A stretch of DNA of 64,000 nt from Gammaproteobacteria bacterium 45_16_T64 (GTDB taxonomy: Bacteria; Pseudomonadota; Gammaproteobacteria; Pseudomonadales; Ketobacteraceae), in the NCBI GenBank assembly GCA_002162955.1, contig MABD01000018.1, positions 270,902 to 334,901 on the forward strand, in the 5' to 3' direction. The stretch's first letter is position 1; every line of letters begins with the position of its first letter. Under the pieces are notes generated by a model, which saw nothing but the letters and a program-made list of their open reading frames with translations, made no database searches and was not told the origin of the DNA. The position numbers were made by a program, and so were the translations under genes. Shown piece after piece: positions 46,594-57,507 of the stretch.

Positions 46594-47663
46594 GTACGCA
46601 CCTATCGCTACAGGATGTCGCTGTTCGTTATGCCTCAAAAACTATTGTGGAGAACATTAATGTAGATTTAGCCGAAGGCGAAATAGGGTGTTTGCTAGGG
46701 CCTTCTGGATGCGGAAAAACCACGCTATTGCGCACAATTGCTGGATTCGAAAAGCTCGCTGCAGGGAAAATTTTCCTGCGTAATAAAGAAGTATCGAATG
46801 TCGCACGAGCCATCCCGCCAGAAAAGCGTCGAGTCGGCATGGTATTCCAAGATTATGCCCTATTCCCCCACCTAACCGTCGCACAGAATATCGCGTTTGG
46901 GCTATCACATCTAAAGAAAACTGAGCGGCAAGACAGAGTAGACCAACTACTCACACTCACTGATCTATCGGACACCAAAACACGCTACCCACATCAGCTC
47001 TCTGGGGGGCAACAACAGCGCATCGCATTGGCACGAGCACTGGCACCCAAGCCTGACATTCTCTTAATGGACGAACCCTTCTCTAACTTGGATGTAGAAC
47101 TTAGAGAGCACCTAGCCCATGATATTCGCCAGCTTATAAAATCAGAAAAGATGACCGCAATTTTGGTGACCCACGACCAGCAAGAAGCGTTTGCTACCGC
47201 CGATAAAATTGCCCTATTAAATGCCGGTAAGTTAGTTCAATGGGGGACCGCCAATGAACTGTACCACCAACCAAATAGCTCCTTCTCTGCAGAGTTTATC
47301 GGCCAAGGTGTTCTCATTCAGGGAACCATTGTGCACCAAGAATCTGGAAGGAAGTCCATTCAAACTGAAATCGGCACAGTACTCCTACCCAATAATTTCT
47401 CCGCAACAAATGCCAATTTACTCATTCGCCCAGACCAATTAAGTATTGAATCCCCCGAAGACTCTGCAACCACGCCCAACACCGCCTCAGTACCCGTCAC
47501 GCTATTACATAAGAGCTTTAGAGGCGGTTATTGCCTTTGCACTCTTGAGACCGAAGACGGGCAACGCCTACTTGCCCAATTTCCATCACACTTTTCATTC
47601 GACATTAATCACTCCTTCAAAGTCAGTATCAATTTAGACAGCACAACTCCAGTTGCTTGTTAA
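46590..47663 (+). CDS. fbpC: Fe(III) ABC transporter ATP-binding protein
   Basis: A 357-residue ABC ATPase with Walker A 'GPSGCGKTT', signature 'LSGGQQQR', Walker B 'ILLMDEPFSNLD' and the switch His in 'LVTHDQQEA'. The C-terminal extension (about 240-355) is the TOBE-type regulatory domain of FbpC/PotA-like ATPases. The start overlaps the permease stop by four bases (ATGA), so the two are translationally coupled. It powers the ferric iron permease. Confidence 0.93.
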   Translation: MSTHLSLQDVAVRYASKTIVENINVDLAEGEIGCLLGPSGCGKTTLLRTIAGFEKLAAGKIFLRNKEVSNVARAIPPEKRRVGMVFQDYALFPHLTVAQNIAFGLSHLKKTERQDRVDQLLTLTDLSDTKTRYPHQLSGGQQQRIALARALAPKPDILLMDEPFSNLDVELREHLAHDIRQLIKSEKMTAILVTHDQQEAFATADKIALLNAGKLVQWGTANELYHQPNSSFSAEFIGQGVLIQGTIVHQESGRKSIQTEIGTVLLPNNFSATNANLLIRPDQLSIESPEDSATTPNTASVPVTLLHKSFRGGYCLCTLETEDGQRLLAQFPSHFSFDINHSFKVSINLDSTTPVAC

Positions 47664-47786
47664 CCTACTGCCTACCCCAAACTCAGCCCCATGAACAGTA
47701 AATCACGACAACCAACCCTCCATGTCCTTATGGATAATCCCCCGTCAAAAAAGTCATAATAACCAAGCAAAAACTTGTGTAGACTA

Positions 47787-47812
47787 GCGGTAAAACTATT
47801 CCAATTTACCGC
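47787..47812. promoter_or_regulatory. Inverted repeat upstream of acs
   Basis: Perfect 8-bp inverted repeat gcggtaaa / tttaccgc with a 10-base spacer, 62 bases upstream of the acs start. It could be an operator for a dimeric regulator or a hairpin in the leader. No sigma-54 promoter was found in this region. Confidence 0.4.
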
Positions 47813-47874
47813 CGATGTTCCCTTCAACGGCACTGTTCATTTTAAAGACAATAGATCGATAAAAGGATAGCTAC

Positions 47875-49812
47875 ATGAGTGAGAGTAAGGTTTACCCCGT
47901 TAATCCTGAGTTTGCTGCTGGCGCAAATTTAACCAAAGAGCAGTACGACGCCTGGTATCAGGAATCGATCACCAATCCAGACAGTTTTTGGGCTGATCGC
48001 GCCAACGAATTATTACAATGGGACCAGCCCTTCAGCCAAACCCAACAATTTGATTTTAGTAAAGGTGAGGCATCTTGGTTTGCAGGTGGTAAGCTCAACA
48101 TTGCCGTTAACTGCATTGATCGCCACCTAGAAAAACGCGGTGAGCAGGTTGCCATCATATGGGAAGGTGATGACCCAGAAGATGATGCCACAATCACTTA
48201 TAACGAGCTTCATATTCAAGTTAACAAGCTCGCCAACGCATTGCGTGAACGTGGGGTAAAAAAAGGCGATCGCGTTTGCATCTATATGCCGATGATCGTT
48301 GAAGCAACCTACGCCATGCTGGCGTGTGCACGCATTGGAGCAGTGCACTCAGTCGTGTTCGGTGGATTCTCACCTGATGCACTAAAAGATCGAATTTTAG
48401 ATTCTGATTGCCAGACACTTATTACTGCCGATGAAGGTGTTCGAGGTGGTAAGGCCATTCCATTAAAAGCCAACGCAGACAAAGCGCTTGCCTCCTGCCC
48501 TAATGTCCACACTTGCCTAGTTGTCGAACGTACCGGCGGAGATATCAGTTGGAATGACAAGATCGACGTCTGGTATCACGACTTAGTTGGCTCGATGGAA
48601 GAGGCCTGCGAGGCTGAATCTATGGATTCAGAAGACCCTCTTTTTATTCTCTATACCTCTGGATCCACCGGAAAACCCAAAGGCGTACTCCACACGACGG
48701 GTGGTTATTTACTGTGTGCCGCAATGACCCACAAGTATGTACTGGATTACCGAGAAGGTGATATCTATTGGTGTACTGCTGACGTCGGTTGGGTAACAGG
48801 ACACTCCTATATTGTTTATGGTCCACTTGCCAATGGGGCAACTACTGTCATGTTCGAGGGTATCCCTACCTACCCCGATGCATCCCGTTGCTGGCAAGTG
48901 ATCGACAAACATAAGATTAACACATTCTATACAGCACCTACCGCACTGCGAGCGCTGATGCGCTTAGGCGATGAGCCAGTTAAGAAATACAGCCGCGAAT
49001 CATTACGCTTATTAGGATCTGTGGGTGAACCCATTAATCCAGAAGCCTGGGAATGGTATTACAACGTTGTGGGTGATGGTCGGTGCCCGATCGTCGACAC
49101 CTGGTGGCAGACAGAGACCGGCGCAGTAATGATCGCCCCTATACCAGGAGCCCACGCATTAAAACCTGGCTCAGCGTCCTTCCCGTTCTTTGGTGTCCAA
49201 CCAGCATTAGTGGATGGCGAAGGTAAGATCTTAGAAGGTGAAGCCGAAGGCAACCTCATTATCACCCACTCTTGGCCTAGCCAAATCCGCTCAGTGTATG
49301 GCGATCACCAACGCTGTATCGAGACATACTTCTCTACTTATCCAAACACGTATTTCACTGGTGACGGAGCACGCCGCGACGCCGATGGGTATTATTGGAT
49401 TACCGGTCGAGTGGACGACGTATTAAACGTCTCTGGCCACCGCCTGGGTACTGCTGAAATTGAAAGCGCCTTGGTTCTGCATGACGCCGTCGCCGAAGCC
49501 GCTGTCGTCGGCTACCCTCATGAGATTAAGGGTCAAGGGATCTATACTTACGTCACCTTGATGGCAGGCATTGAAGCCAGCGACGAGCTTAAGTCAGAGT
49601 TAGTCAAAATGGTAAATACTGAAATCGGCCCTATCGCTAAGCCTGATATTATCCAATGGGCTCCTGGTTTGCCAAAAACGCGATCAGGGAAAATCATGCG
49701 CCGAATATTGCGTAAAGTTGCCGCTAATGAACTCGATACATTGGGCGATACATCCACCCTGGCGGACCCTAGTGTCGTTGATGATATTATCGAAAACCGA
49801 GCCAATAAATAA
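47875..49812 (+). CDS. acs: Acetyl-CoA synthetase
   Basis: AMP-forming acetate-CoA ligase of 645 residues, the usual length. Motifs are '[20 protein letters not shown]' (adenylation P-loop), '[13 protein letters not shown]', '[20 protein letters not shown]' and '[15 protein letters not shown]', whose Lys is the acetylation-controlled catalytic residue. It converts acetate, ATP and CoA to acetyl-CoA and allows growth on acetate. AAGGA precedes the ATG. A bidirectional terminator follows. Confidence 0.97.
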   Translation: MSESKVYPVNPEFAAGANLTKEQYDAWYQESITNPDSFWADRANELLQWDQPFSQTQQFDFSKGEASWFAGGKLNIAVNCIDRHLEKRGEQVAIIWEGDDPEDDATITYNELHIQVNKLANALRERGVKKGDRVCIYMPMIVEATYAMLACARIGAVHSVVFGGFSPDALKDRILDSDCQTLITADEGVRGGKAIPLKANADKALASCPNVHTCLVVERTGGDISWNDKIDVWYHDLVGSMEEACEAESMDSEDPLFILYTSGSTGKPKGVLHTTGGYLLCAAMTHKYVLDYREGDIYWCTADVGWVTGHSYIVYGPLANGATTVMFEGIPTYPDASRCWQVIDKHKINTFYTAPTALRALMRLGDEPVKKYSRESLRLLGSVGEPINPEAWEWYYNVVGDGRCPIVDTWWQTETGAVMIAPIPGAHALKPGSASFPFFGVQPALVDGEGKILEGEAEGNLIITHSWPSQIRSVYGDHQRCIETYFSTYPNTYFTGDGARRDADGYYWITGRVDDVLNVSGHRLGTAEIESALVLHDAVAEAAVVGYPHEIKGQGIYTYVTLMAGIEASDELKSELVKMVNTEIGPIAKPDIIQWAPGLPKTRSGKIMRRILRKVAANELDTLGDTSTLADPSVVDDIIENRANK

Positions 49813-49828
49813 GGCATGAAGAAAGTTC

Positions 49829-49860
49829 AAGAAAACAGCCACTTCTGCGGCTGTTTTCTT
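49829..49860. terminator. Bidirectional terminator between acs and a transporter gene
   Basis: Perfect 12-bp inverted repeat aagaaaacagcc / ggctgttttctt around an 8-base loop, located 16 bases after the acs stop and two bases from the stop of the convergent gene. The A/T flanks suit Rho-independent termination both ways. Confidence 0.88.
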
Positions 49861-49862
49861 GA

Positions 49863-50717
49863 TCACCACTGCAAGCGCTTACCCGTGAATAGCAACAGAC
49901 CACACACTACATACATCAACAAACCATAGGCCAGTATCACCAACGTTATTTCCGACTCACCAAATATGCGGTCATTGATCAACAACGCCAGCGTGAGATT
50001 TCTAACCACAGTAACATATAACAGTGCTCGCCCAGAGGCATTGGTAGGTGTACTGAACAGCATACTCAAACCAACAGATCCAAACACAACCAGCACCAAC
50101 GCCCCGACCAACGATAGTGGCATCGCAGCTAGATACTCCCCTCTGGCAATGGCAAAACCCACAAACAGACTTACCAGAGAAATATCTGCGACCTTCTTAC
50201 AGACAGGGTACAACCGTTCGGCGGCTGTCACATGAACATATCGCACAGCCTGCCCAGCAATTAACGGCATGATTTGAAACAACAGAACAGATAACAGCGC
50301 CGCACTTAATATCCCAATCGGTCCCCCGCCATTCGATGTCAAACCAAAGAAATTGACCATCAACACAATGTAGACTGGCATCAACACCAATGACACAAGG
50401 TTAAGGAGCATGAACAAGGTCAACGCACAGGAGGGATCTCCCCGTCCATGCAGACTAAAGAGCAACCCTGTACTTCCTCCAGCACATAACGCACAGAGTA
50501 AAATCCCAGCACTCGATGCGGCATCCAACTCAAAATAGGCTAAACAACCCACAACAAAAAAGGGAATAAGCAACAAATTCACTGCTAAACCACGAACTAA
50601 AGGCAACCTCAACGACACTGACCTCAGCAATTTTCGCAGGTCCAGGTCCAACCCAACAGCAAACATTACGCTCAAAGCCAAGGAGAGTACTAAGCCACTT
50701 TCTAAAACATCAAACAT
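49863..50717 (-). CDS. BASS-family (bile acid:sodium symporter-like) transporter
   Basis: A 284-residue membrane protein with about nine to ten helices and the BASS/arsenical-pump-related features 'LSLALSVMFAVGLDLDLRKL', 'LCALCAGGSTGLLFSLHGRG' and 'TVVRNLTLALLIND'. Members move organic anions, often with sodium; the substrate here is unknown. ATG 50717 is chosen; the longer TTG at 50795 would add a charged, non-family N-terminus. Convergent with acs. Confidence 0.83.
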   Translation of the reverse strand: MFDVLESGLVLSLALSVMFAVGLDLDLRKLLRSVSLRLPLVRGLAVNLLLIPFFVVGCLAYFELDAASSAGILLCALCAGGSTGLLFSLHGRGDPSCALTLFMLLNLVSLVLMPVYIVLMVNFFGLTSNGGGPIGILSAALLSVLLFQIMPLIAGQAVRYVHVTAAERLYPVCKKVADISLVSLFVGFAIARGEYLAAMPLSLVGALVLVVFGSVGLSMLFSTPTNASGRALLYVTVVRNLTLALLINDRIFGESEITLVILAYGLLMYVVCGLLLFTGKRLQW

Positions 50718-50948
50718 CAAACATCCAGTATCCACATATACAGCTGCCTTTCTTATATCATTCTTAGTATAGGCCTGCCTCCCCCTTCGTATCAAACGCC
50801 CAAAGTGACAAAAACCACCAAAATATCATTTTTTTCATATAGTTAGCATCGACTAAAAATACTCCCCAGGCACAAAGAGTCGAACCGTGAAAAATTGGCT
50901 ATAGTTAATAAAAGTCCTTACAGTTTCGCAACATAACGTTGTTTGCCA

Positions 50949-53900
50949 ATGATTAGCACCGAAGTCGCGTTATTTCACTTTTCACCTAGCTTTGTACGAA
51001 CTAATACTTCACGTTTCTCTCGCCAAAGCCCTATACCATTAAGCGTAATTTGCTTAATGGTATGCATTCTCGCTCTTTGCCTTCCCATCACAGCCTCTAG
51101 CCAAGATATTCCCGTCCACAAAGGCATCAACAGCAATGCTTTGGGTAAATCACTAACCTACGTTATCGATGAGACTGACACGTATGATATCGATCACGTC
51201 CTAACCCTAGCGCCAGATAAGTGGAGCAAGGTAGAGCGTGACACTCCCAACTTCGGCTTTACGGAACAAACCTACTGGTTCGCACTTAGCACCTTCAATA
51301 CTGAAGACACAACGCTGATGATATTGCTCAGTCTTGAGTATGCCGCACTGGACAATGTCGACATTTTTGAGGTACAGAAAGGCAAAATAAACAACACCTA
51401 TCAACTTGGCGATACACAGCCCTTCCACAGCCGTCCTATCAACAACCGTAACTATGTCATTCCTGTCACCTATCAACCGGGAGATAACAAACAGTTCTAT
51501 TTGCGAGTAAGCACTACAGGCTCGGTACAAATCCCGCTATTTATCCGCGATTACAATACATTTAACGACGGTGAGCAGAGCTTTCTTGTTGGCCAAGGCT
51601 TTTATTACGGCCTTATGTTTATTATGGCTATGTATAATTTCTTCCTGTTCATTGCCATTCGAGATGTCGCCTACTTATACTACTCCGGGTCAGTTGCCGG
51701 ATTCGGCCTATTCCAGGCAACATTACATGGCTTTGGATTTCAACTGTTGTGGCCTGATATCACAGCTATCAATAGCTGGGGGATACCTTTTTTTCTCAGT
51801 ATATTTGGAACCTGCGGCTGCTTTTTCACTACCTCGTTCCTCCGACTAAACAAACACCACATCAACTTCCATCGCTTCTTTGTCGCATGGGGGTTATTCA
51901 GCGCTGCCGTCGGTCTCTCTTCATTTTTCGCGCCCTATCAGTACGTTATTAAGATCAGTGCCGTATCCTCCCTTCCTGCATGCATTATGGCTCTTTTTAT
52001 CGGTTTTAAGATGCTATTGGAGGGTCATAAATCAGCACGTTTTTTTGTTTTCGCTTGGAGTGCATTTCTCATAGCCGCCGTATTCTTAGCCCTCAATAAA
52101 TTGTCGATTATTCCACGTACCAGCCTCACCGAATACGCCCCGCAAATCGGCAGTATGCTGGAGATATTATTGTTGTCGTTTGCGTTAGCCGACAGAATCA
52201 ACATGGACCGCCGAGCAAAACTCAGCGCTCAACAGCGTATGATTGAGAGTGAAAAGCAGGCACGCGTAGATCAAGAACGCTATATGCAGTTGAAGATTGA
52301 AGCCAAAGAAGAAGAAATGGCATCTCAGAAAAAAGTGATTTCTGCGGAAGCTGAAAGCAAGGCTAAGAGTGAATTCCTTGCTACCATGAGCCATGAGATA
52401 CGCACCCCCATGAATGGCGTGCTGGGCATGTCTGAGCTACTACAAAGCATCGAATTACAACCCCAGCAACGACAGTATGTCGACATCATCAACAGCTCCG
52501 GCAAAGCACTGCTCAATATTATCAACGACATCCTCGATTATTCCAAAATAGCATCAGGCAAAATGGACATCGAAGCCGTTGACGTCGATATCGATCGCTT
52601 ATGCTTGGAGTGCGCGTCAGTGTTCTCCTTAACTGCAGAGAAAAAGCGCTTAGAGCTTGTGTCATCAATAGAACCCAATACTCCGACACTGATTCAATCA
52701 GACCCGACACGGCTACGGCAAATATTGCTCAACTTATTAGGTAACGCATTTAAGTTTACCAACAGTGGCTGTATCAGCTTACGGGTACTCGAAATCCAGG
52801 ATCGCTTCTCACAAGATAGCGGGCACTTGTTACGCTTCGAAGTGAAAGACAGCGGCATTGGCATTAACGAGGAGCAACAACAAAAGTTATTTACGGCTTT
52901 TTCTCAAGCGGACAAGTCCACCAGTCGGCAATTTGGCGGTACAGGCCTTGGACTAAGTATATCCAAAAATTTATCCCAATTAATGGGCGGAGAAATTGGC
53001 GTCACTAGCGAGGCGGGAAGTGGGTCGACATTTTGGTTTACCGTACGCTGCAAACAAGCCAACGCCGACTTTCGCGAAGAACACTACATTCCCCTATCAT
53101 CACTCAAGGGTAAGCGTGTTCTACTCGTAGACGACTCCCCTGAATTTATACAAGTTGTCAAAGAGCAAGCAGAATCATGGGGGATGGATGCATCCGTGGC
53201 CTATTACGGCGAACAGGCGCTGAAGATGTTACACGCAGCTCACGATGAGAATAAACCCTTCGAATTGGTCTCTTTTGACATGAACATGCCTGGCTTAACT
53301 GGCCTGGAATGTGCCCAGGCCATGAGCCAAGACTCTGACCTAAAATCAGTCAAACGCTTATTATTAACCGCTGTACGTGTCACACCAGAAAGAGCGGTAC
53401 TGAGGAATGCTGGTATCGAAGTTGCCATGCAAAAACCGGCATCCGCCACTGCGCTACGAGAATCCTTTCTGTCTTTATTAGGCAATGGGCAAGAAAAAGC
53501 GAACCCTAGAAAGCTCGAAAAAGAGTCAAAACTATCCATTCTTGGCAAGAAGCGAGTACTTGTTGTAGAGGACAATGCCGTTAATCAGATGGTAATAAAG
53601 GGTATGCTCAAAAAGCTTGCTGTCACCTTTGACTTGGCAAATGACGGCGTTGAAGCATGCGACATTGTAAAGAGATCTAAAAATGCCTACGATGCCATTC
53701 TTATGGATTGTGAAATGCCGAATATGGATGGCTTTGACGCTACCCGCCACATCCGTTTCTGGGAACAAGAAAACAATAAGGAGCCAACTCCTATAGTCGC
53801 ACTGACCGCGCACGCAATGCGCGAACGATTAGAACAAGCCACCGAATCGGGGATGAATGGGCACTTGGTCAAACCCATTGAAATAGAAGCTTTACGGGAT

Positions 53901-53984
53901 TGCTTAGAAACTCACACGATTAATCAGAATCAGAATGAGGACGACGCCAAAGACATAGATTCAGATAATATTGCATCAAGCTGA
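50949..53984 (+). CDS. 7TMR-DISM hybrid sensor kinase with two receivers
   Basis: A 1011-residue kinase. Order: signal segment (about 28-50), DISMED2 extracellular domain (about 60-205), seven-helix 7TMR-DISM domain (about 210-415), a coiled coil (about 420-470), HisKA with His482 ('[13 protein letters not shown]'), HATPase ('LGNAFKFT', 'DSGIGI', 'GTGLGLSIS'), receiver 1 with Asp777 ('SFDMNMPG') and receiver 2 with Asp920 ('[13 protein letters not shown]'). No PAS or HPt is present, so a separate HPt partner is expected. Start at ATG 50949 (the frame also opens at TTG 50943). It resembles the kinase at 20029 in its sensor half. Confidence 0.93.
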   Translation: MISTEVALFHFSPSFVRTNTSRFSRQSPIPLSVICLMVCILALCLPITASSQDIPVHKGINSNALGKSLTYVIDETDTYDIDHVLTLAPDKWSKVERDTPNFGFTEQTYWFALSTFNTEDTTLMILLSLEYAALDNVDIFEVQKGKINNTYQLGDTQPFHSRPINNRNYVIPVTYQPGDNKQFYLRVSTTGSVQIPLFIRDYNTFNDGEQSFLVGQGFYYGLMFIMAMYNFFLFIAIRDVAYLYYSGSVAGFGLFQATLHGFGFQLLWPDITAINSWGIPFFLSIFGTCGCFFTTSFLRLNKHHINFHRFFVAWGLFSAAVGLSSFFAPYQYVIKISAVSSLPACIMALFIGFKMLLEGHKSARFFVFAWSAFLIAAVFLALNKLSIIPRTSLTEYAPQIGSMLEILLLSFALADRINMDRRAKLSAQQRMIESEKQARVDQERYMQLKIEAKEEEMASQKKVISAEAESKAKSEFLATMSHEIRTPMNGVLGMSELLQSIELQPQQRQYVDIINSSGKALLNIINDILDYSKIASGKMDIEAVDVDIDRLCLECASVFSLTAEKKRLELVSSIEPNTPTLIQSDPTRLRQILLNLLGNAFKFTNSGCISLRVLEIQDRFSQDSGHLLRFEVKDSGIGINEEQQQKLFTAFSQADKSTSRQFGGTGLGLSISKNLSQLMGGEIGVTSEAGSGSTFWFTVRCKQANADFREEHYIPLSSLKGKRVLLVDDSPEFIQVVKEQAESWGMDASVAYYGEQALKMLHAAHDENKPFELVSFDMNMPGLTGLECAQAMSQDSDLKSVKRLLLTAVRVTPERAVLRNAGIEVAMQKPASATALRESFLSLLGNGQEKANPRKLEKESKLSILGKKRVLVVEDNAVNQMVIKGMLKKLAVTFDLANDGVEACDIVKRSKNAYDAILMDCEMPNMDGFDATRHIRFWEQENNKEPTPIVALTAHAMRERLEQATESGMNGHLVKPIEIEALRDCLETHTINQNQNEDDAKDIDSDNIASS

Positions 53985-53995
53985 TACTTTGAGCA

Positions 53996-54577
53996 TTAAC
54001 GACGCCCCTGATGCTTCTCTTTATTCTCCAGCTTTTGTTTTTCACTTTTACGCAGCAATACATAAACAGCACCCACACCACCTTGATGCTTTTGAGCGCT
54101 GTGAAAAGCCAACACTTCATCCATTTGTGGCAACCATTTATTCACATAACTTTTGAGAAATGCAGGTGGATCACTGGTAATACCTTTACCGTGCAATATC
54201 ATCACCGTACGCAAACCATGCTCTACCCCTTCCGTAATAAACTCAAACACGGATTGGTGGGCTTGTTTTAATGTCTTGCGATGCAGATCCAACACGCTGT
54301 GTATATCATATTTGCCAAGTCGCAACTTTCGATACACGCCCTCCTGCACGCCATCACGTTTAAAACAGATAACATCATGAGGCTCAACTGGCTCAACATA
54401 ATCAGTTGTGAGTATATTAAGATTAACGATTCCAAGCCCTTCTGCTGACGCCCGACGGGCCAGCTGAGAATCGCTTGGCACAGCATCAGAAGTCACGGGC
54501 TTCACTTTATCCTTCGTACTAATGGGCGTAACGCCTGTCATTTCCTGCTTAAAAAAATCAAAATCATCTTCAGGCAT
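53996..54577 (-). CDS. smrA: Smr-domain protein, SmrA-like
   Basis: A 193-residue protein with a C-terminal Smr domain (about 90-175): 'SVLDLHRKTLKQAHQSVFEF' with the LDLH motif and 'TVMILHGKGI' with the HGKG motif. Small MutS-related domains of this kind have nicking endonuclease activity in E. coli SmrA. The N-terminus is charged and probably flexible. GAGG lies six bases before ATG 54577, which is preferred over an in-frame start five codons upstream. Its stop is 11 bases from the convergent kinase stop. Confidence 0.9.
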   Translation of the reverse strand: MPEDDFDFFKQEMTGVTPISTKDKVKPVTSDAVPSDSQLARRASAEGLGIVNLNILTTDYVEPVEPHDVICFKRDGVQEGVYRKLRLGKYDIHSVLDLHRKTLKQAHQSVFEFITEGVEHGLRTVMILHGKGITSDPPAFLKSYVNKWLPQMDEVLAFHSAQKHQGGVGAVYVLLRKSEKQKLENKEKHQGRR

Positions 54578-54594
54578 TACGCACCTCAGCAAAC

Positions 54595-54846
54595 TTACTT
54601 CAAACCTTCTTTGGAAAAGAAAGCCACATTATCAGCAATGAACTTTATCTTTATGTGCTTTTCTTCTTCTCCCCAGGTACAACTCTTAGTCCCTAAGATC
54701 TCATCGCAAGATGTAGGGTCACCTAATAGTTCAGCCACACGCTCGTAATCCATACCGGGCTTTATCTTGCCATAGTTTTCTAGCGTCAGCTTTCCACATC
54801 CGCTAAGTAACATCGCGACAAACACCCCAATCATTAACTTCTTCAT
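54595..54846 (-). CDS. Small lipoprotein, BamE/SmpA-like (DUF3862)
   Basis: An 83-residue lipoprotein with lipobox LLSGC (Cys16). The mature part 'ENYGKIKPGMDYERVAELLG' followed by a Cys pair ('SCDEILGTKSCTW') fits the DUF3862/SmpA-OmlA-like fold. Role is unknown; related folds help outer-membrane assembly. Closely spaced with smrA (17 bases) and the YtoQ-like gene (ten bases), so probably one operon. Confidence 0.85.
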   Translation of the reverse strand: MKKLMIGVFVAMLLSGCGKLTLENYGKIKPGMDYERVAELLGDPTSCDEILGTKSCTWGEEEKHIKIKFIADNVAFFSKEGLK

Positions 54847-54856
54847 TCTATAGCTC

Positions 54857-55309
54857 CTAACAGGTCAACATAACGTATTGTAAAATTTCAACGACTTGCT
54901 CCGGTGTACTCGCCACCGCGTTCGCCGCCCCGTCCACTTCTTTTAACGCATGGTTATGCTCTTCATCATGAAGCACAATTAACGACTTGCCCAATGCCGC
55001 TGCATAACCTGCATCAAAAGCTGCGTTCCATTGTTTGTACTTTGGTCCAAAACGAACAACCACAATATCTGCATTAGATAACAGCGTGCTAGTGCGAATG
55101 CGGTTGATACCTGACGCCTTACGGTCTTGCCAAAATGCATTTTCCTCCGCGCCCAATATATTAACCCCACACATATCGCTCGCCTCATGATCCGTCACCG
55201 CAGAAGAAAAGCTCACAGGCAGATTAGCGTTCTCTGCTCCTGCAATAATACGCTCACGCCAATCGGTATGGATCTCACCGGATAAATACACATTCCACTC
55301 TTTACTCAT
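54857..55309 (-). CDS. YtoQ family protein
   Basis: A 150-residue cytoplasmic protein of the YtoQ type: 'EWNVYLSGEIHTDWRERII', 'RTSTLLSNADIVVVRFGPKY' and 'KQWNAAFDAGYAAALGKSLI'. The fold is related to nucleoside 2-deoxyribosyltransferases, so a nucleoside or nucleotide substrate is plausible, but no activity is established. Part of the smrA-mpl minus-strand cluster. Confidence 0.9.
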   Translation of the reverse strand: MSKEWNVYLSGEIHTDWRERIIAGAENANLPVSFSSAVTDHEASDMCGVNILGAEENAFWQDRKASGINRIRTSTLLSNADIVVVRFGPKYKQWNAAFDAGYAAALGKSLIVLHDEEHNHALKEVDGAANAVASTPEQVVEILQYVMLTC

Positions 55310-55350
55310 TTTACGCTCTCTACTCTCTCTGTTCTCTATAGATACTTAAT

Positions 55351-56712
55351 TCACTTAACCACTAACGCAGCCAATAATTTCCGGTGGATACCACCAAAGC
55401 CGCCATTGCTCATGATAACCACATGATCGTTATCCCGTCGGCCTTCTACAATTCGCTGAATAGTGCCATCAATAGAATGCTCTAATGAACTAGGTACGAC
55501 GGCACCTTCTACAACGCTACTCAATTTCCAATCTGCACCCTCAGGCTGATACCAAATAACTTCCGTTGCATCCCTGACAGATTGGGCCAAGCGATCCTGA
55601 TGGACTCCCATGCGCATTGTATTTGAACGCGGTTCGATAATCGCAATAATACGCTTATCTCCGACTTGCTTACGCAACCCATCGAGTGTTGTCTCTATCG
55701 CTGTCGGGTGGTGTGCAAAGTCATCATAGACAGTGACCCCGTTTACAGTGCCAAGACACTCCATACGACGCTTTACCCCCTCAAAACGGCATAGCGCATC
55801 AATACAATCCCGAACTCGTACGCCAGCGTGATGCGATGCAGCAATGGCAGCCAGTGCATTATTGACATTATGCATTCCGGTCTGGTTCCAACGCACTACA
55901 CCACACCTCTCACCTTGCCATAGAACGTCGAACTCACTGCCATCATCATTAATCAACGCCACTGACCAATCGTTGTTGCCAGACACCCCAAATCGCTGTG
56001 TCGGCGTCCAACACCCCATAGCCAAGGTTTCTTCCAAGGCTGCATCGGCTGCTGGAGCAATAATCAAACCATTATTAGGAACGGTTCTAATCACATGGTG
56101 AAACTGTCGCTGAATCGCCGCCAGATCGTCAAAAATGTCGGCATGATCGAATTCCATATTGTTTAGGACAAGCGTTCTTGGCAAGTAGTGAACGAACTTC
56201 GAACGCTTGTCAAAGAAAGCCGAGTCATATTCATCCGCTTCCACCACAAAAAAAGGATCCGCTCCCAAGCGTGCGGACACCTCAAAATTCTTGGGTACGC
56301 CGCCAACCAAGTACCCAGGTTCAAGACCTACATCCTCCAGAATCCACGTCACCATAGAGGTGGTGGTGGTTTTGCCATGAGTACCTGCCAACGCAATAAC
56401 CCAGCGTCCTTCCAATACATGATCCCGCAACCATTGAGGCCCGGAGGTGTAAGGAATCCCTCTTGCTAACACATGTTCTACCGCGTCATTACCACGAGAC
56501 ATGGCATTACCCACAATCACTAAATCTGGCTCTGGATCTAAATGTAATGGAGAGAAGCCTTCCATCAAGGTAATCCCTTGGGCCTCAAGCTGAGTGCTCA
56601 TCGGTGGATATACATTGGCATCCGAACCGCTCACCTGATGGCCCAACTGCTTTGCTAAGATAGCTAAACTACCCATAAAGGTGCCACAAATACCTAGAAT
56701 ATGTAGATGCAT
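55351..56712 (-). CDS. mpl: UDP-N-acetylmuramate:L-Ala-gamma-D-Glu-meso-Dap ligase
   Basis: Mpl reuses the murein tripeptide released during cell-wall turnover by joining it to UDP-MurNAc with ATP. The 453-residue protein (ATG 56712) has 'HILGICGTFMGSLAILA', the ATP-binding 'GTHGKTTTTSMV', 'EADEYDSAFFDKRSK', 'NMEFDHADIFDD' and 'DDFAHHPTAIETTL'. It acts in the cytoplasm. Co-directional with the YtoQ, lipoprotein and smrA genes downstream. Confidence 0.97.
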   Translation of the reverse strand: MHLHILGICGTFMGSLAILAKQLGHQVSGSDANVYPPMSTQLEAQGITLMEGFSPLHLDPEPDLVIVGNAMSRGNDAVEHVLARGIPYTSGPQWLRDHVLEGRWVIALAGTHGKTTTTSMVTWILEDVGLEPGYLVGGVPKNFEVSARLGADPFFVVEADEYDSAFFDKRSKFVHYLPRTLVLNNMEFDHADIFDDLAAIQRQFHHVIRTVPNNGLIIAPAADAALEETLAMGCWTPTQRFGVSGNNDWSVALINDDGSEFDVLWQGERCGVVRWNQTGMHNVNNALAAIAASHHAGVRVRDCIDALCRFEGVKRRMECLGTVNGVTVYDDFAHHPTAIETTLDGLRKQVGDKRIIAIIEPRSNTMRMGVHQDRLAQSVRDATEVIWYQPEGADWKLSSVVEGAVVPSSLEHSIDGTIQRIVEGRRDNDHVVIMSNGGFGGIHRKLLAALVVK

Positions 56713-56775
56713 AAAGATCTCTTTTTTGACGGCATAATGTATGTCATAACCAGGGACACAGCCCAACGAAGTCTG

Positions 56776-57276
56776 TCAGGCTAAAAATTGCAATAGCGCC
56801 ACTGTGATTGATAGTGCCATTAACGCACCAAGCTGAAAGCTAATATCGAGTGCTCGGTGATAAATAAAACCTTCCACAAAAATACCCCAGATAAGCACCG
56901 CCAACAACGTCAGATTGAGCAGAAACATGACCTCGGATCCTGCAGTCACGGAATCTATCAGGAATCGGATAGGCACACTGATAAGCAACAGTACAATATT
57001 AACCCCCAATAATCCGCAGACACATTGTGAAAGGCGAGCCGCCTTCCCTTTAAATAGCAGTGCTGCCCAGACAATGCCTAACCACACCGCGGTAACAAGT
57101 ATTAGCTTGAATGATGCCTCCAGTAACGTATCTGGCCCGGCCCACAACCATACGGCAAGGTTTAAGATGAAATAGGTCAGCCCAGTAGCACATAACAGCA
57201 CTGAAGATGCTGGCACTGACTCAGGGCCTACTTGAAACCGGCATATCTGCCAAAACAGTCGAATAATTGCGCTCAT
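56776..57276 (-). CDS. Membrane protein of unknown function
   Basis: A 166-residue protein with about five hydrophobic helices ('VLLCATGLTYFILNLAVWLW', 'LILVTAVWLGIVWAALLF', 'CVCGLLGVNIVLLLISVP', 'VMFLLNLTLLAVLIWGIFVE', 'LGALMALSITVALLQFLA'). I do not recognise a family. ATG 57276, with AGAGAG upstream, is chosen instead of the 40-codon longer frame. It lies 63 bases upstream of mpl on the same strand. Confidence 0.7.
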   Translation of the reverse strand: MSAIIRLFWQICRFQVGPESVPASSVLLCATGLTYFILNLAVWLWAGPDTLLEASFKLILVTAVWLGIVWAALLFKGKAARLSQCVCGLLGVNIVLLLISVPIRFLIDSVTAGSEVMFLLNLTLLAVLIWGIFVEGFIYHRALDISFQLGALMALSITVALLQFLA

Positions 57277-57507
57277 ACTCTCTATCTTACTGATTTTTGG
57301 GGGTGTATTGCCGCTATAGATACCAGTAATAACCACCAATCTCCAGCAGTTTACTCGCAAGCTGACGGATTGAATGAATTTTTCACAAATAGACACATGA
57401 AAATTATAACGTTTTCCATTATGATGTCGGCGTTTTGCACTATACCAGCCTAAGCTATAACGGCTTACGCAGAATTATCGAATAAACCCCGCTAGGAGTA
57501 GCCAAGA

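Noticed and set aside
47820..47850. Possible sigma-54 promoter upstream of acs (GGCAC near 47829)
   Set aside because: The -12 element at the required spacing is ATTT instead of TTGC.
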